9,792 bases of DNA. Source: Congregibacter sp. GTDB taxonomy: Bacteria; Pseudomonadota; Gammaproteobacteria; Pseudomonadales; Halieaceae. The stretch covers positions 1-9,792 of the forward strand of contig JACETJ010000039.1 of assembly GCA_013911345.1 (NCBI GenBank), given 5' to 3'. The position numbers were made by a program, and so were the translations under genes. Under the pieces are notes generated by a model that was given only the letters and a program-made list of their open reading frames with translations, did no database searches and had not been told where the DNA came from. Of the stretch, positions 1 through 6,580 are shown piece after piece; within the stretch, counting starts at the first letter, position 1; each line of letters starts with the position of its first letter.

Positions 1-677
1 GTGCCCAGCGCTGCAAAGGCGGGGGGTAGGCGGGCCAATTGCGCACTGGTGATATCGGCGCGAACGCATTCGTCGGTCGCTACAACCCCGTGGGAGGTGC
101 TAATGGGCACGATCGATGTGAATCGACCCTCTCGCTGCGCCCGGGCTGCACGTTGCTGGCTTTGTAAAGCAACGGCGTCACAGGCTTCTCGCGTTGCACC
201 GATTCTTGTGGCAATCAGATCAGCACCGCTACCCATGAGCAGCATCTGATGTTGCAGCGCAAACGCGGGGTCGCTAAACACCCGCGCATTATCAGAGAGC
301 ATTGGCACGCGAGACATCATCTCGACGCCTCCAGCGACCATTGCTTGTGCCTGGCCGGAGGCAACTTTCAGGCCGGCAAGCGCAATCGCGTCAATACTGG
401 AGGAACAGAAACGATGAACGGTCAACCCCGCGACGCTGCTCGGCCAGCCCGCATAGAGCGCCGAGGTTTTGGCGATATTGGCTGCCTGCTCTCCGTTTTG
501 GGTCACACACCCCAGAATCACTTCTGATATCTGGGTGGTATCCAACGTATTGCGCGCCTCGAGCGCATGGTAAAGGTGCTTGAGCAGGGCTGAGGGGGTT
601 AACTCGTGAAGACCCCCTTCGGTTTTGGCACGGGCGCGGGCACTGCGAATCGCGTCGTAAATAAAAACATCTTTCAC
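1..677 (-). CDS. Thiolase (acetyl-CoA acyltransferase), N-terminal part, cut by window edge
   Basis: This is a FadA/AtoB-type thiolase, which cleaves 3-ketoacyl-CoA to acetyl-CoA plus a shortened acyl-CoA, or condenses two acetyl-CoA. The window holds 225 codons of an expected 390 or so; the C-terminal half with the catalytic His and second Cys lies beyond position 1. Visible family marks are VFIYDAIRSAR at residues 4-14, the nucleophile motif HRFCSSS with Cys91, and VAGGVEMMSRVP shortly after it. The start is a GTG at 677-675 that overlaps the TGA (676-674) of the upstream thiolase fragment as GTGA, so translation is probably coupled. No strong Shine-Dalgarno is seen, which fits coupling. 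It belongs to a different thiolase subfamily from the gene at 8122-9348. The family is certain; the substrate is unknown. Confidence 0.93.
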   Translation of the reverse strand, partial: MKDVFIYDAIRSARARAKTEGGLHELTPSALLKHLYHALEARNTLDTTQISEVILGCVTQNGEQAANIAKTSALYAGWPSSVAGLTVHRFCSSSIDAIALAGLKVASGQAQAMVAGGVEMMSRVPMLSDNARVFSDPAFALQHQMLLMGSGADLIATRIGATREACDAVALQSQQRAARAQREGRFTSIVPISTSHGVVATDECVRADITSAQLARLPPAFAALG

Positions 678-1042
678 GAACCCACGCCCACCACAAAGCT
701 GGCGCAGGTTGTGGTGCTGCCGCCGACGTTGAAGGTGATGAGATTCTCCGCCTTGGGAATTTGGTAATCCCCCGCCCGGCCCGTTACCTGCCGCGCACAA
801 TCAAGCACCATGCGAACGCCGGTTGCTCCAACCGGATGCCCCAGGCCAATAAGGCCACCACTGGCATTGATGGGGAAGTCCCCGTCACGCGTAATGCGGC
901 CCTCCTCTAAGGTTTTCCAGCTTTCGAGCGGAGTTTTGAGCCCGCTGCGGTCGCTGGCCATATATTCCGTCACGGTAAAGCAATCCTGAGTCTCGAGGCC
1001 ATCGAGTATATGGCAAATTAACGGACTTTCGAGAGTGAACAT
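674..1042 (-). pseudogene. Headless C-terminal fragment of an SCP-x/DitF-like thiolase
   Basis: This 122-codon frame matches only the last third of an SCP-x-type thiolase. From residue 14 (DGLETQDCF) it aligns without gaps to residue 302 onward of the intact thiolase at 8122-9348, at roughly 55% identity counted by eye. It keeps the GLGHPVGATG motif with the catalytic His69. It lacks about 300 N-terminal residues, including the nucleophile Cys, so it cannot be a complete thiolase. The first 12 or so codons are unlike thiolase, and an in-frame TGA lies just upstream at 1061-1063, so the break is around 1003-1042. The missing half is not in the 163 bp before the divergent MFS gene. The frame has no internal stops, so truncation may be recent or the piece may still be made. 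Its TGA overlaps the next gene's GTG start. A functional small protein is possible but less likely than a remnant. Confidence 0.72.
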
Positions 1043-1205
1043 GCTCGCTGATTTTTTATTTCACCTGCAGACCTGTCGCAGTTTCCATATATTGACCCGA
1101 AAATCCTGTTCACGGCATCTTCTCCAATGGTTGCGCCGAAAATACCGGCGTTTTAACTTACTCGCTGCCGCGGTCTGTGGCCCGTGTTGAGAGGCAGGTG
1201 CACGC
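1043..1205. other. Divergent intergenic gap between thiolase fragment and MFS gene
   Basis: This 163-bp gap must hold the promoters of both divergent units, but none is convincing. On the plus strand TTGACC (1092-1097) resembles a -35 box, with only a poor -10 (GCATCT) 17 bp downstream. On the minus strand TATATG (1091-1086) is a fair -10 with a weak GTGAAC 16 bp upstream. A hairpin followed by T residues lies at 1133-1154. An open plus frame of 37 codons (1096-1206) has no recognised similarity. It ends in a TGA that overlaps the MFS start as ATGA; it may be chance or the tail of a lost gene. Confidence 0.4.
1133..1154 (+). terminator. Terminator-like or attenuator-like hairpin upstream of MFS gene
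   Basis: Arms CGCCG (1134-1138) and CGGCG (1146-1150) pair perfectly around a 7-nt loop, with a possible extra G-U pair at the base, and TTTT follows directly. The stem is short, so efficiency is doubtful. It points along the plus strand and sits about 50 nt before the MFS start. It could therefore block transcription arriving from the left, attenuate the MFS transcript, or be left over from a deleted upstream plus-strand gene. Confidence 0.35.
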
Positions 1206-2531
1206 ATGATATTTCAAGACAGCGATCGTCCCAACAGTCTGTACTCATGGTACGTCGTCGTCGTGCTTATGGTGTGTTACGCCCTCTCGTTTATTGACCG
1301 ACAGATCCTCAGCCTGCTTGTTGAACCGATAAAGGCCGATCTTGAGCTGAGCGATACAGAGTTCAGCCTTCTGCAAGGTATGGCGTTTGCTCTGTTTTAT
1401 ACCTTTGTTGGTCTCTACATGGGCAAGCTTGCGGACACGCGCAATCGACGCAACCTGATTGTTTTAGGCGTTGCCGCGTGGAGCGCGATGACGGCATTGT
1501 GTGGCTTTGCCAAAAGCTTCAGTCACTTATTCATGGCGAGAGTGGGTGTTGCTGTCGGCGAAGCCACCTTGTCCCCGGCCGCTTATTCCATCACGGGCGA
1601 CTACTTCACCAAAGACAAGCTTGCGCGGGCCATGAGCACCTATTCCGTGGGCGTCTTCCTGGGTAGCGGCCTGGCCTTTGTCGTCGGCGGTGCTCTGATC
1701 GCGTCCATCCCTGCCTTTGCAACGCTTCCCCTAGCGGGTGAAGTCAAAGCGTGGCAACTTGTTTTCATCATTGTCGGATTGGCGGGTATTCCCTTCGCCT
1801 TTCTTGTCCTGACTGTCAGGGAGCCGCCGCGCGGCAGATATAGTGATACAGCGACGGAGCAGGTCGAGAATGTGACCGTGTTCAACTCGGTAAAGTACTT
1901 CACGAGGCACTGGCGCTTTTACGGCCCCCACTTCATCGGCTTCTCCATGCTGACCACCATTGGGTATGCCTTTCACTCTTGGGTCCCTGCCTTTTTTATC
2001 CGCACCCACGGTTGGGAGGCCAGTGAAATAGGCCTCACCTACGGCACGATCAATATCATAGCCGCCCCCTTGGGTGTACTGGCGGGCGGTTGGTTTGGCG
2101 ATAAATTGGCCAAAGCGGGCATACAGGACGCCTTTATAAAAGGCCCCATCGCCGGAGCCATCCCGCTGTGGATCTTCGCGAGCCTGGCGACCGCGCCCTT
2201 TATTGGCATGCCGACGCTGTCACTCGTCCTATTGGCGGCGCTGCACTTTTTTGCGAGCTTTCATGCCGGGATGGCGGTCGCTGCCCTGCACACCGCCACG
2301 CCGCTGACAATGCGGAGTCAGGCCACGGCGGCTTATCTCTTCGTCATCAATCTGATTGGGCTGGGTGGCGGTCCTTTAATAGTTGCGCTGCTTACTGATT
2401 TTGTTTTTCAAGATGAACGTCTTATCGGTTCGTCGTTGATGGTGGTGGGTGCTTGCGCTACTCCCATTGCCATCTTCATGTTGAGTCTCGCCGCCCGTCA
2501 ATATCGAGCTCTGACCGGCACTCCCAGCTAG
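1206..2531 (+). CDS. MFS transporter, spinster-like family
   Basis: This inner-membrane carrier of 441 residues has the 12-helix major facilitator layout, with segments near 14-36, 55-74, 84-104, 108-130, 144-166, 184-204, 240-263, 278-298, 312-330, 337-360, 373-397 and 407-430, and a polar middle loop at about 205-238. MFS motif A is clear after the second helix (GKLADTRNRR, residues 73-82). The stretches SFIDRQILSLL and RVGVAVGEATLSPAAYS are typical of the spinster-like group, common beside catabolic genes in sphingomonads and marine gammaproteobacteria. The ATG has AGG (1196-1198) at 7-nt spacing. It is probably the first gene of a plus-strand unit with the hydrolase downstream, although a carotenoid oxygenase remnant separates them. 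Uptake or export of a hydrophobic substrate or degradation product is inferred; the substrate is not shown. Confidence 0.9.
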   Translation: MIFQDSDRPNSLYSWYVVVVLMVCYALSFIDRQILSLLVEPIKADLELSDTEFSLLQGMAFALFYTFVGLYMGKLADTRNRRNLIVLGVAAWSAMTALCGFAKSFSHLFMARVGVAVGEATLSPAAYSITGDYFTKDKLARAMSTYSVGVFLGSGLAFVVGGALIASIPAFATLPLAGEVKAWQLVFIIVGLAGIPFAFLVLTVREPPRGRYSDTATEQVENVTVFNSVKYFTRHWRFYGPHFIGFSMLTTIGYAFHSWVPAFFIRTHGWEASEIGLTYGTINIIAAPLGVLAGGWFGDKLAKAGIQDAFIKGPIAGAIPLWIFASLATAPFIGMPTLSLVLLAALHFFASFHAGMAVAALHTATPLTMRSQATAAYLFVINLIGLGGGPLIVALLTDFVFQDERLIGSSLMVVGACATPIAIFMLSLAARQYRALTGTPS

Positions 2532-2539
2532 GCATCGGT

Positions 2540-2683
2540 AACGCGAGAACGAAAATGCTTGAAATTGTCAATGAAGAACGATCGACCACTGCTGCCATTG
2601 TCCTGCCGGAGCGCATCCAGACAGGGACGCACGCCTGCTGGATTGAGGGCGAACGCCTCAATGCAGAACGCCCTTGCCCATGA
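2540..2683 (+). pseudogene. Remnant of a carotenoid oxygenase C-terminus
   Basis: Reading from about 2540 to the TGA at 2681-2683 gives 47 codons that resemble the very end of carotenoid cleavage oxygenases. The segment LPERIQTGTHACWIEGERL lines up with MPHRIPPGFHACWMKPEQI at the end of the intact oxygenase (residues 494-512 there). Upstream, ARTKMLEIV lines up with TRTQELQIF at matching distance, apart from a three-residue gap. The His of THACW would be the fourth iron ligand of the family. Everything before it, about 430-460 residues, is missing, and the reading frame upstream runs into the MFS gene in a different frame. The break therefore lies at or just after the MFS stop (2531). I read it as the scar of a deletion that joined the MFS gene to the tail of a second oxygenase gene. 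The match is by eye; the short length is the main doubt. Confidence 0.7.
2642..2662 (+). repeat. Stem-loop in the MFS-hydrolase gap
   Basis: Arms ATTGAGG (2642-2648) and CCTCAAT (2656-2662) form a perfect 7-bp stem with a 7-nt loop. It lies inside the oxygenase remnant and no T-run follows, so it is not a standard terminator. It could slow transcription or protect an mRNA end between the MFS gene and the hydrolase, or be chance. Confidence 0.35.
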
Positions 2684-2723
2684 GGGTTGACCTGCGCGTT
2701 GAAGCGCGTCATGGCACGTACAA

Positions 2724-3419
2724 ATGACGGCGCACTGGGTCTTTCTTCACGGCTTCACCAACACGCCTCGGGTTTGGACCCCGATTATCCAATCCATGGC
2801 AATAACCGCCCGATCCCTGTCACCCGAATATCCCGCAACCGCGGATATTGACGCCATCGGGCGGTTGGTCTGGGACGAATGCCCAGATAACGCAGTGTTG
2901 GTGGGGCATTCTTTTGGAGGCTATGTAGCACTCGCCATGCTTGCCCAGCGACCCGCGGCGGTTGCCGGGATAGCACTGGTCAACTCGCATGCGGGCGCCG
3001 ACACAGAGGCAGCGCAAGCGATTCGTGAACAATCAGCGCAAGCTGCGGACGCCGGGAAGTACAGCCAACTGGTGGAGGCGGTAACGAAGCGGGTTTACCA
3101 CCCTGATAACCTGTCTAACGATCATCTGATGCGTCATCGGGAAGCGGAAGCGATTGGGTACGGTGCCGCACGGTTTGCCGCCCATCAACGCGCCTGCGCC
3201 CGGCGCCCCGACAGAGAAGCGGTGCTGCGGCAATTCACAGGCGCAAAATTCGTTGTTACGTCAGAAATTGATCTCGTGATTGATCCGCCGGAGCAACGAT
3301 CGCTGGCCCAGCGCTGTGGTGCCGCGTTCCATTCGATTGGCGGTGCTGGACACATGCTTCCGGCGGAGCAGCCGCAGCGGCTGGCCGCTCAGTTAACAGC
3401 TTGGGGTTGTGCGCTCTAG
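2724..3419 (+). CDS. Alpha/beta-fold hydrolase
   Basis: This cytoplasmic serine hydrolase of 231 residues is at the short end for the single-domain alpha/beta hydrolase family. Visible parts are the oxyanion-hole motif LHGF at residues 8-11, the nucleophile elbow GHSFGG with Ser63, a likely acid in TSEIDLVIDP (Asp183 or Asp187), and the catalytic His210 in GGAGHMLP. There is no signal peptide or membrane segment. The ATG at 2724 is the only usable start, because an in-frame TGA lies at 2700-2702. Its Shine-Dalgarno is weak, which suggests it once depended on translation from the gene upstream, now a remnant. The TAG overlaps the stop of the convergent acyl-CoA ligase. Ester, lactone or thioester hydrolysis are all possible; in this context an ester of a terpenoid or a lactone intermediate is a guess. 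Confidence 0.88.
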   Translation: MTAHWVFLHGFTNTPRVWTPIIQSMAITARSLSPEYPATADIDAIGRLVWDECPDNAVLVGHSFGGYVALAMLAQRPAAVAGIALVNSHAGADTEAAQAIREQSAQAADAGKYSQLVEAVTKRVYHPDNLSNDHLMRHREAEAIGYGAARFAAHQRACARRPDREAVLRQFTGAKFVVTSEIDLVIDPPEQRSLAQRCGAAFHSIGGAGHMLPAEQPQRLAAQLTAWGCAL

Positions 3420-5098
3420 GCGCCAACCCCTTTCTCGCTCGCCCATTCAGCCAACTTGTGCCGCAACACTTTGCCCAATGGGTTTCGCGGAAGTGCCTCA
3501 ATGACCAAAAGGCACTCCGGCAACTTAAACTTGGCAACACCGCACTGCATCAAGAACGCGCAAATATCCTCTAGTGAGGGTGCACCGCCATCAGTAGGTA
3601 CGATACAGACACAAATCTTTTCGCCGAGAATGGCATCGGGATAGGCACAAACCGCCGCTTCAGCCAGTGCCGGATGACCCTCCAGCAGGGTGTCGAGCTC
3701 GGCCGGTGAAATTTTCATCCCACCTCGGTTGATAATGTCCTTTAATCGGCCAGCAATACGATAGAACGCGCTATCGCCGCCGCAAATCTCGACCACATCG
3801 CCGGTGCGAAAGAAGCCCTGCGAGGTAAACAAATCATCCCGGCTGGAATTTAGATACCCGTCAAACACCGTCGGGCCGGAGAAGCAGAGTTCGCCACGGT
3901 CACCTTTTTGCGTCAGTTCGTTCCCAGTCTCGGGATCCACCACGGTAGACCGAACCGTTTCGTGTAATGGCCCTGTCCAGCGTGTATGACCGGTGCCACT
4001 GCGGGGGAACATCGCGGCCCGCTCCTCGGGATCGGGTATGGCTGCCGGCGAGGATATGAGGGCGATACCTTCGTTGGATCCGTAGATATTGTAGATGTTG
4101 ACGCCATAGTCCCTCTCGAAGGTTGCAATCATTTCCGGGGCCAGAGGAGCGGACCCGGATCCAATGCCCCGCAGGGCAGGGAAGTCGAAGCTGCTCCAGA
4201 GGGCCGGCTCTTTGGCAAGCTTGTTTAACAGGGCCGGCGGCGCGATGGTGAAGGTGACGTTGTCGCGCTGAATCTGCTCAAGGAACACCGGTACATCGAG
4301 CGGGTGATGCAAGACAATCCCGCAGCCAAGCTTTGCAGCGGGAAAAAGAAATCCACCCAGAGCCGACATGTTGACCATCGGAAAGGGGTTAAGCAGCACA
4401 TCACCGGGCTGATACTCGCTACCCGTAGCCGTCATATGACCGGAGGCCAGCCACATATTGTGGGACCGAGGTACGCCCTTGGGTGTCCCAGTTGTACCTG
4501 ACGTCCAGCAGATGGTGCAGATGTCATTCGCACTCGCCGGATTGTCGCTACGATAGCGTTGCAGGAAATCCCTCTCGCTGTCACCCAGATTCGCCGCGCC
4601 CCGGACTACCAGATCGTCGCCCATGGCCAGGATTTTTTGTGCAGGCAGCGCCGCAAGCCCGTTTTCAGCAAGGTTGGCGTCGCGAAAACAAGCGGCCCCA
4701 ATAAAGTATGCAGGTTCCAGCGTAGAGGCGAGTGACGATATTTCGTGTCGCCCGTACTGCACCGGTAATGGAGAAGCAATGGCGCCCAGCTTGCTCAGCG
4801 CGTAATAAAGCACCATCAGATCGACGACGTTTGGCATTTGCAGCATCACCCGGTCGCCGAAAGTGACGCCGCTTTGAAGCAAGTCAATCGCCAGAGCGTC
4901 GCTGGCGTTGTCGAGTTCTGAAAAGGTCAGTCTGAGGGGAGGGCTGTCTGTAAGTTGCTCACGGGTGTGTTGGTCAGCAGCCGCCATCGCATTCGGGTGC
5001 TTTTTTGCCTGAATACTCAGGTAATCGCAGAGGGTCTTATCGCCCCACAGGCCGGCCTGGGTCAGTTTTTGAATGCGCTCGGGTGTTGATGTCTTCAA
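3416..5098 (-). CDS. Acyl-CoA synthetase (AMP-binding ligase)
   Basis: This 560-residue ligase activates a carboxylic acid to its CoA thioester through an acyl-adenylate. All core motifs are present: the P-loop TSGTTGTPKG at 199-208, YGSNEG at 339-344, RTGD at 431-434, the hinge region GRLKDIINRGGMKISPAE at 450-467, and the catalytic Lys543 in NPLGK. The N-terminus (AGLWGDKTLCDYL) resembles cyclohexanecarboxylate-CoA ligases and EntE-like aryl ligases more than long-chain FadD, so a cyclic or branched acid is a fair guess. The start is TTG at 5098-5096, preceded by GAGG (5109-5106) at 7-nt spacing; no ATG or GTG lies between it and an in-frame upstream TAA. It is the last gene of the minus-strand run, 106 bp after the FAD oxidoreductase. 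Its TAG shares CTAG with the convergent hydrolase stop. Confidence 0.93.
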   Translation of the reverse strand: MKTSTPERIQKLTQAGLWGDKTLCDYLSIQAKKHPNAMAAADQHTREQLTDSPPLRLTFSELDNASDALAIDLLQSGVTFGDRVMLQMPNVVDLMVLYYALSKLGAIASPLPVQYGRHEISSLASTLEPAYFIGAACFRDANLAENGLAALPAQKILAMGDDLVVRGAANLGDSERDFLQRYRSDNPASANDICTICWTSGTTGTPKGVPRSHNMWLASGHMTATGSEYQPGDVLLNPFPMVNMSALGGFLFPAAKLGCGIVLHHPLDVPVFLEQIQRDNVTFTIAPPALLNKLAKEPALWSSFDFPALRGIGSGSAPLAPEMIATFERDYGVNIYNIYGSNEGIALISSPAAIPDPEERAAMFPRSGTGHTRWTGPLHETVRSTVVDPETGNELTQKGDRGELCFSGPTVFDGYLNSSRDDLFTSQGFFRTGDVVEICGGDSAFYRIAGRLKDIINRGGMKISPAELDTLLEGHPALAEAAVCAYPDAILGEKICVCIVPTDGGAPSLEDICAFLMQCGVAKFKLPECLLVIEALPRNPLGKVLRHKLAEWASEKGVGA

Positions 5099-5129
5099 CG
5101 CGAAACCTCGCAGGTTGATTTCAGAGACC

Positions 5130-5172
5130 GGGCTATTTTTTTACCACGTGCAGGGCGTCTGCCGAATAGCCC
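5130..5172. repeat. Inverted repeat between FAD oxidoreductase and acyl-CoA ligase
   Basis: Arms GGGCTATT (5130-5137) and AATAGCCC (5165-5172) are perfect 8-bp complements around a 27-nt spacer. The spacer holds a smaller GCAG/CTGC stem (5150-5153, 5159-5162). Together they could fold into a stem-loop in the 106-bp gap. There is no T-run on the minus strand after it, so a normal terminator is unlikely. A processing or stabilising hairpin, or a regulator site for the ligase gene, is possible. Confidence 0.45.
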
Positions 5173-5204
5173 AATTCGAACACAGCGCCTCAATGCCCCC
5201 GGAT

Positions 5205-6515
5205 TCAACCCAGAATCATTCGAGCTGCTTCACGCCCCGAGGCCGCCGCTGATTCGGTCCCAATCGTCCCAACCGGCGCGCAGCCATCGCCCACGTTATA
5301 AAGGCCAAGAACCGAGGTGTTCACGGGCATGCCGCGACCAACCCATCGATGCATTCCAGGTGAATCACCGCGATGCTTGGCTTTGACCAAAAACTTTGCC
5401 TTGTCCAGGACGCCGGGAAAGTTGGCGTCGAGCTCGCTAAGCATCACTTCAAATTCACGATCGAGCTCAGGCTTTGCTGCATCCGCGGGGGCCCCGAAAG
5501 CGGTGTGTAAGTAAATGCCCTCAGGGGAGATATCCGGTGAGATCGCCGAGGGAATTTCCAGGTAGATCAGATTAGTCGTGTTACCAAAAACCATACAGCC
5601 CGCAAAGTCCGCCATGACGGGCTCATTCAAAACGAAACTCGCGTGCATGATGGGTGCGTCAATATCATCTTGTTCAAACTTAGCCATGTAACTCGCTTCA
5701 AAGACACTTCCACCACCCGCCAGCGCTATCGTGCGCCGCGGCCCCGCATTCGATAACACCAGCGGTGCTGCCAGCTTCTCTGCATCGCCCGCTGCATTTT
5801 TAATTTCAACACCGGTGACTCGATTGCTATCGACATGGATTTTTCGACAGGGCGAGCGCGTCATAACCCGCGAGCCTCGCGCTTCTATTGCACTCGCAAG
5901 CGCCCCCATCAACTGCGCATTGCCCAGACGGGCCATACCAAACTGGCTTCCCTTGGAGTGGTATTTCAGAAAATTAAAGAACTCGCTGGCGGGGATCTCA
6001 TGCATGTTGACCCCCATGAGGGCAGCGCAATAACCCTGAAAGAGGTTTTTGACTTCCTGACAGTCGGTGTATTGATCAAACCAATCGAGGATGGTGATGG
6101 ATCCCAGGGGTGTCCAGGTAGTCAGGGCATCGATAATTCGCTGGTGAAACTGGGCCGCTGCAGCAGGGTCCTGCATCGCAAATTCGATCATGCCCAGCAG
6201 GCCGCCGCCCTTGGGTGAAATATCGTAATCGCCATGGGCCAGTCGATAGCGCATTTTCCCGGTCAGGTTAATCATGTCCATATCAACGCCCAGCGCGTCA
6301 AAGGCTTGTCGAATGGCGCTGCTTGGCCCCATGGGAATCATGAGCGCTCCGGTTGTCACCAGGCAGTCCTCTCTGGCCCGATGCGAGCACCGGCCCCCAA
6401 GATGAGGTGACTTCTCGACTACGGCAACGCGCATGCCACCCGCAACGAGGTAGGCCGCCGCACACAGGCCACCCATGCCGGCACCTACAATGATTGCATC
6501 GAATTCATGCTCCAT
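5205..6515 (-). CDS. FAD-dependent oxidoreductase, CrtI/phytoene desaturase-like
   Basis: This 436-residue flavoprotein belongs to the amine-oxidase/CrtI superfamily, which includes carotenoid desaturases, carotenoid isomerases, retinol saturase and PYROXD2. The N-terminal dinucleotide fold is clear: VGAGMGG at 10-16, the ribose-binding Glu34 in VVEK, and GGRCS at 40-44. The C-terminal FAD-contacting segment is also present (LYNVGDGCAPVGTIGTESAA, 405-424). It is shorter than most CrtI enzymes (about 490-550), mainly in the middle substrate region. The ATG has GAGG (6524-6521) at 5-nt spacing, the best ribosome site of the operon. It lies 65 bp after the carotenoid oxygenase on the same strand. 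Context suggests saturation, desaturation or isomerisation of a polyene or isoprenoid chain released by the oxygenase. That role is inferred; the flavin fold is seen. Confidence 0.9.
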   Translation of the reverse strand: MEHEFDAIIVGAGMGGLCAAAYLVAGGMRVAVVEKSPHLGGRCSHRAREDCLVTTGALMIPMGPSSAIRQAFDALGVDMDMINLTGKMRYRLAHGDYDISPKGGGLLGMIEFAMQDPAAAAQFHQRIIDALTTWTPLGSITILDWFDQYTDCQEVKNLFQGYCAALMGVNMHEIPASEFFNFLKYHSKGSQFGMARLGNAQLMGALASAIEARGSRVMTRSPCRKIHVDSNRVTGVEIKNAAGDAEKLAAPLVLSNAGPRRTIALAGGGSVFEASYMAKFEQDDIDAPIMHASFVLNEPVMADFAGCMVFGNTTNLIYLEIPSAISPDISPEGIYLHTAFGAPADAAKPELDREFEVMLSELDANFPGVLDKAKFLVKAKHRGDSPGMHRWVGRGMPVNTSVLGLYNVGDGCAPVGTIGTESAAASGREAARMILG

Positions 6516-6580
6516 AGCGTCCTCGGAAATTCTTATTTTGTTGGCGGGCCTTCACCGGGTTCGGGACAGCGGGCCGATGG

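Noticed and set aside
674..1042. Frameshift or assembly error splitting a full thiolase
   Set aside because: No thiolase N-terminal sequence lies in any frame upstream before the divergent MFS gene, so a simple frameshift cannot restore the gene.
1046..1175. Minus-strand open stretch upstream of the thiolase fragment, in another frame, as a possible frameshifted N-terminal part
   Set aside because: The translated peptide (with IFGATIGEDAVNRIFGSIY) shows no thiolase features, and the region is far too short for the missing 300 residues.
1096..1209. Plus-strand open frame of 37 codons whose TGA overlaps the MFS ATG as ATGA
   Set aside because: It has no start codon that stands out and no recognised similarity, and an open stretch this short is common by chance. 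It could be the tail of a lost gene, given the fragments nearby, but this cannot be supported.
2642..2662. Intrinsic terminator between MFS gene and hydrolase
   Set aside because: The stem is good but no T-run follows, so it is kept only as a stem-loop.
5835..6218. Plus-strand open frame of 127 codons opposite the FAD oxidoreductase
   Set aside because: Antisense shadow of a well-supported flavoprotein gene, with no domain of its own.
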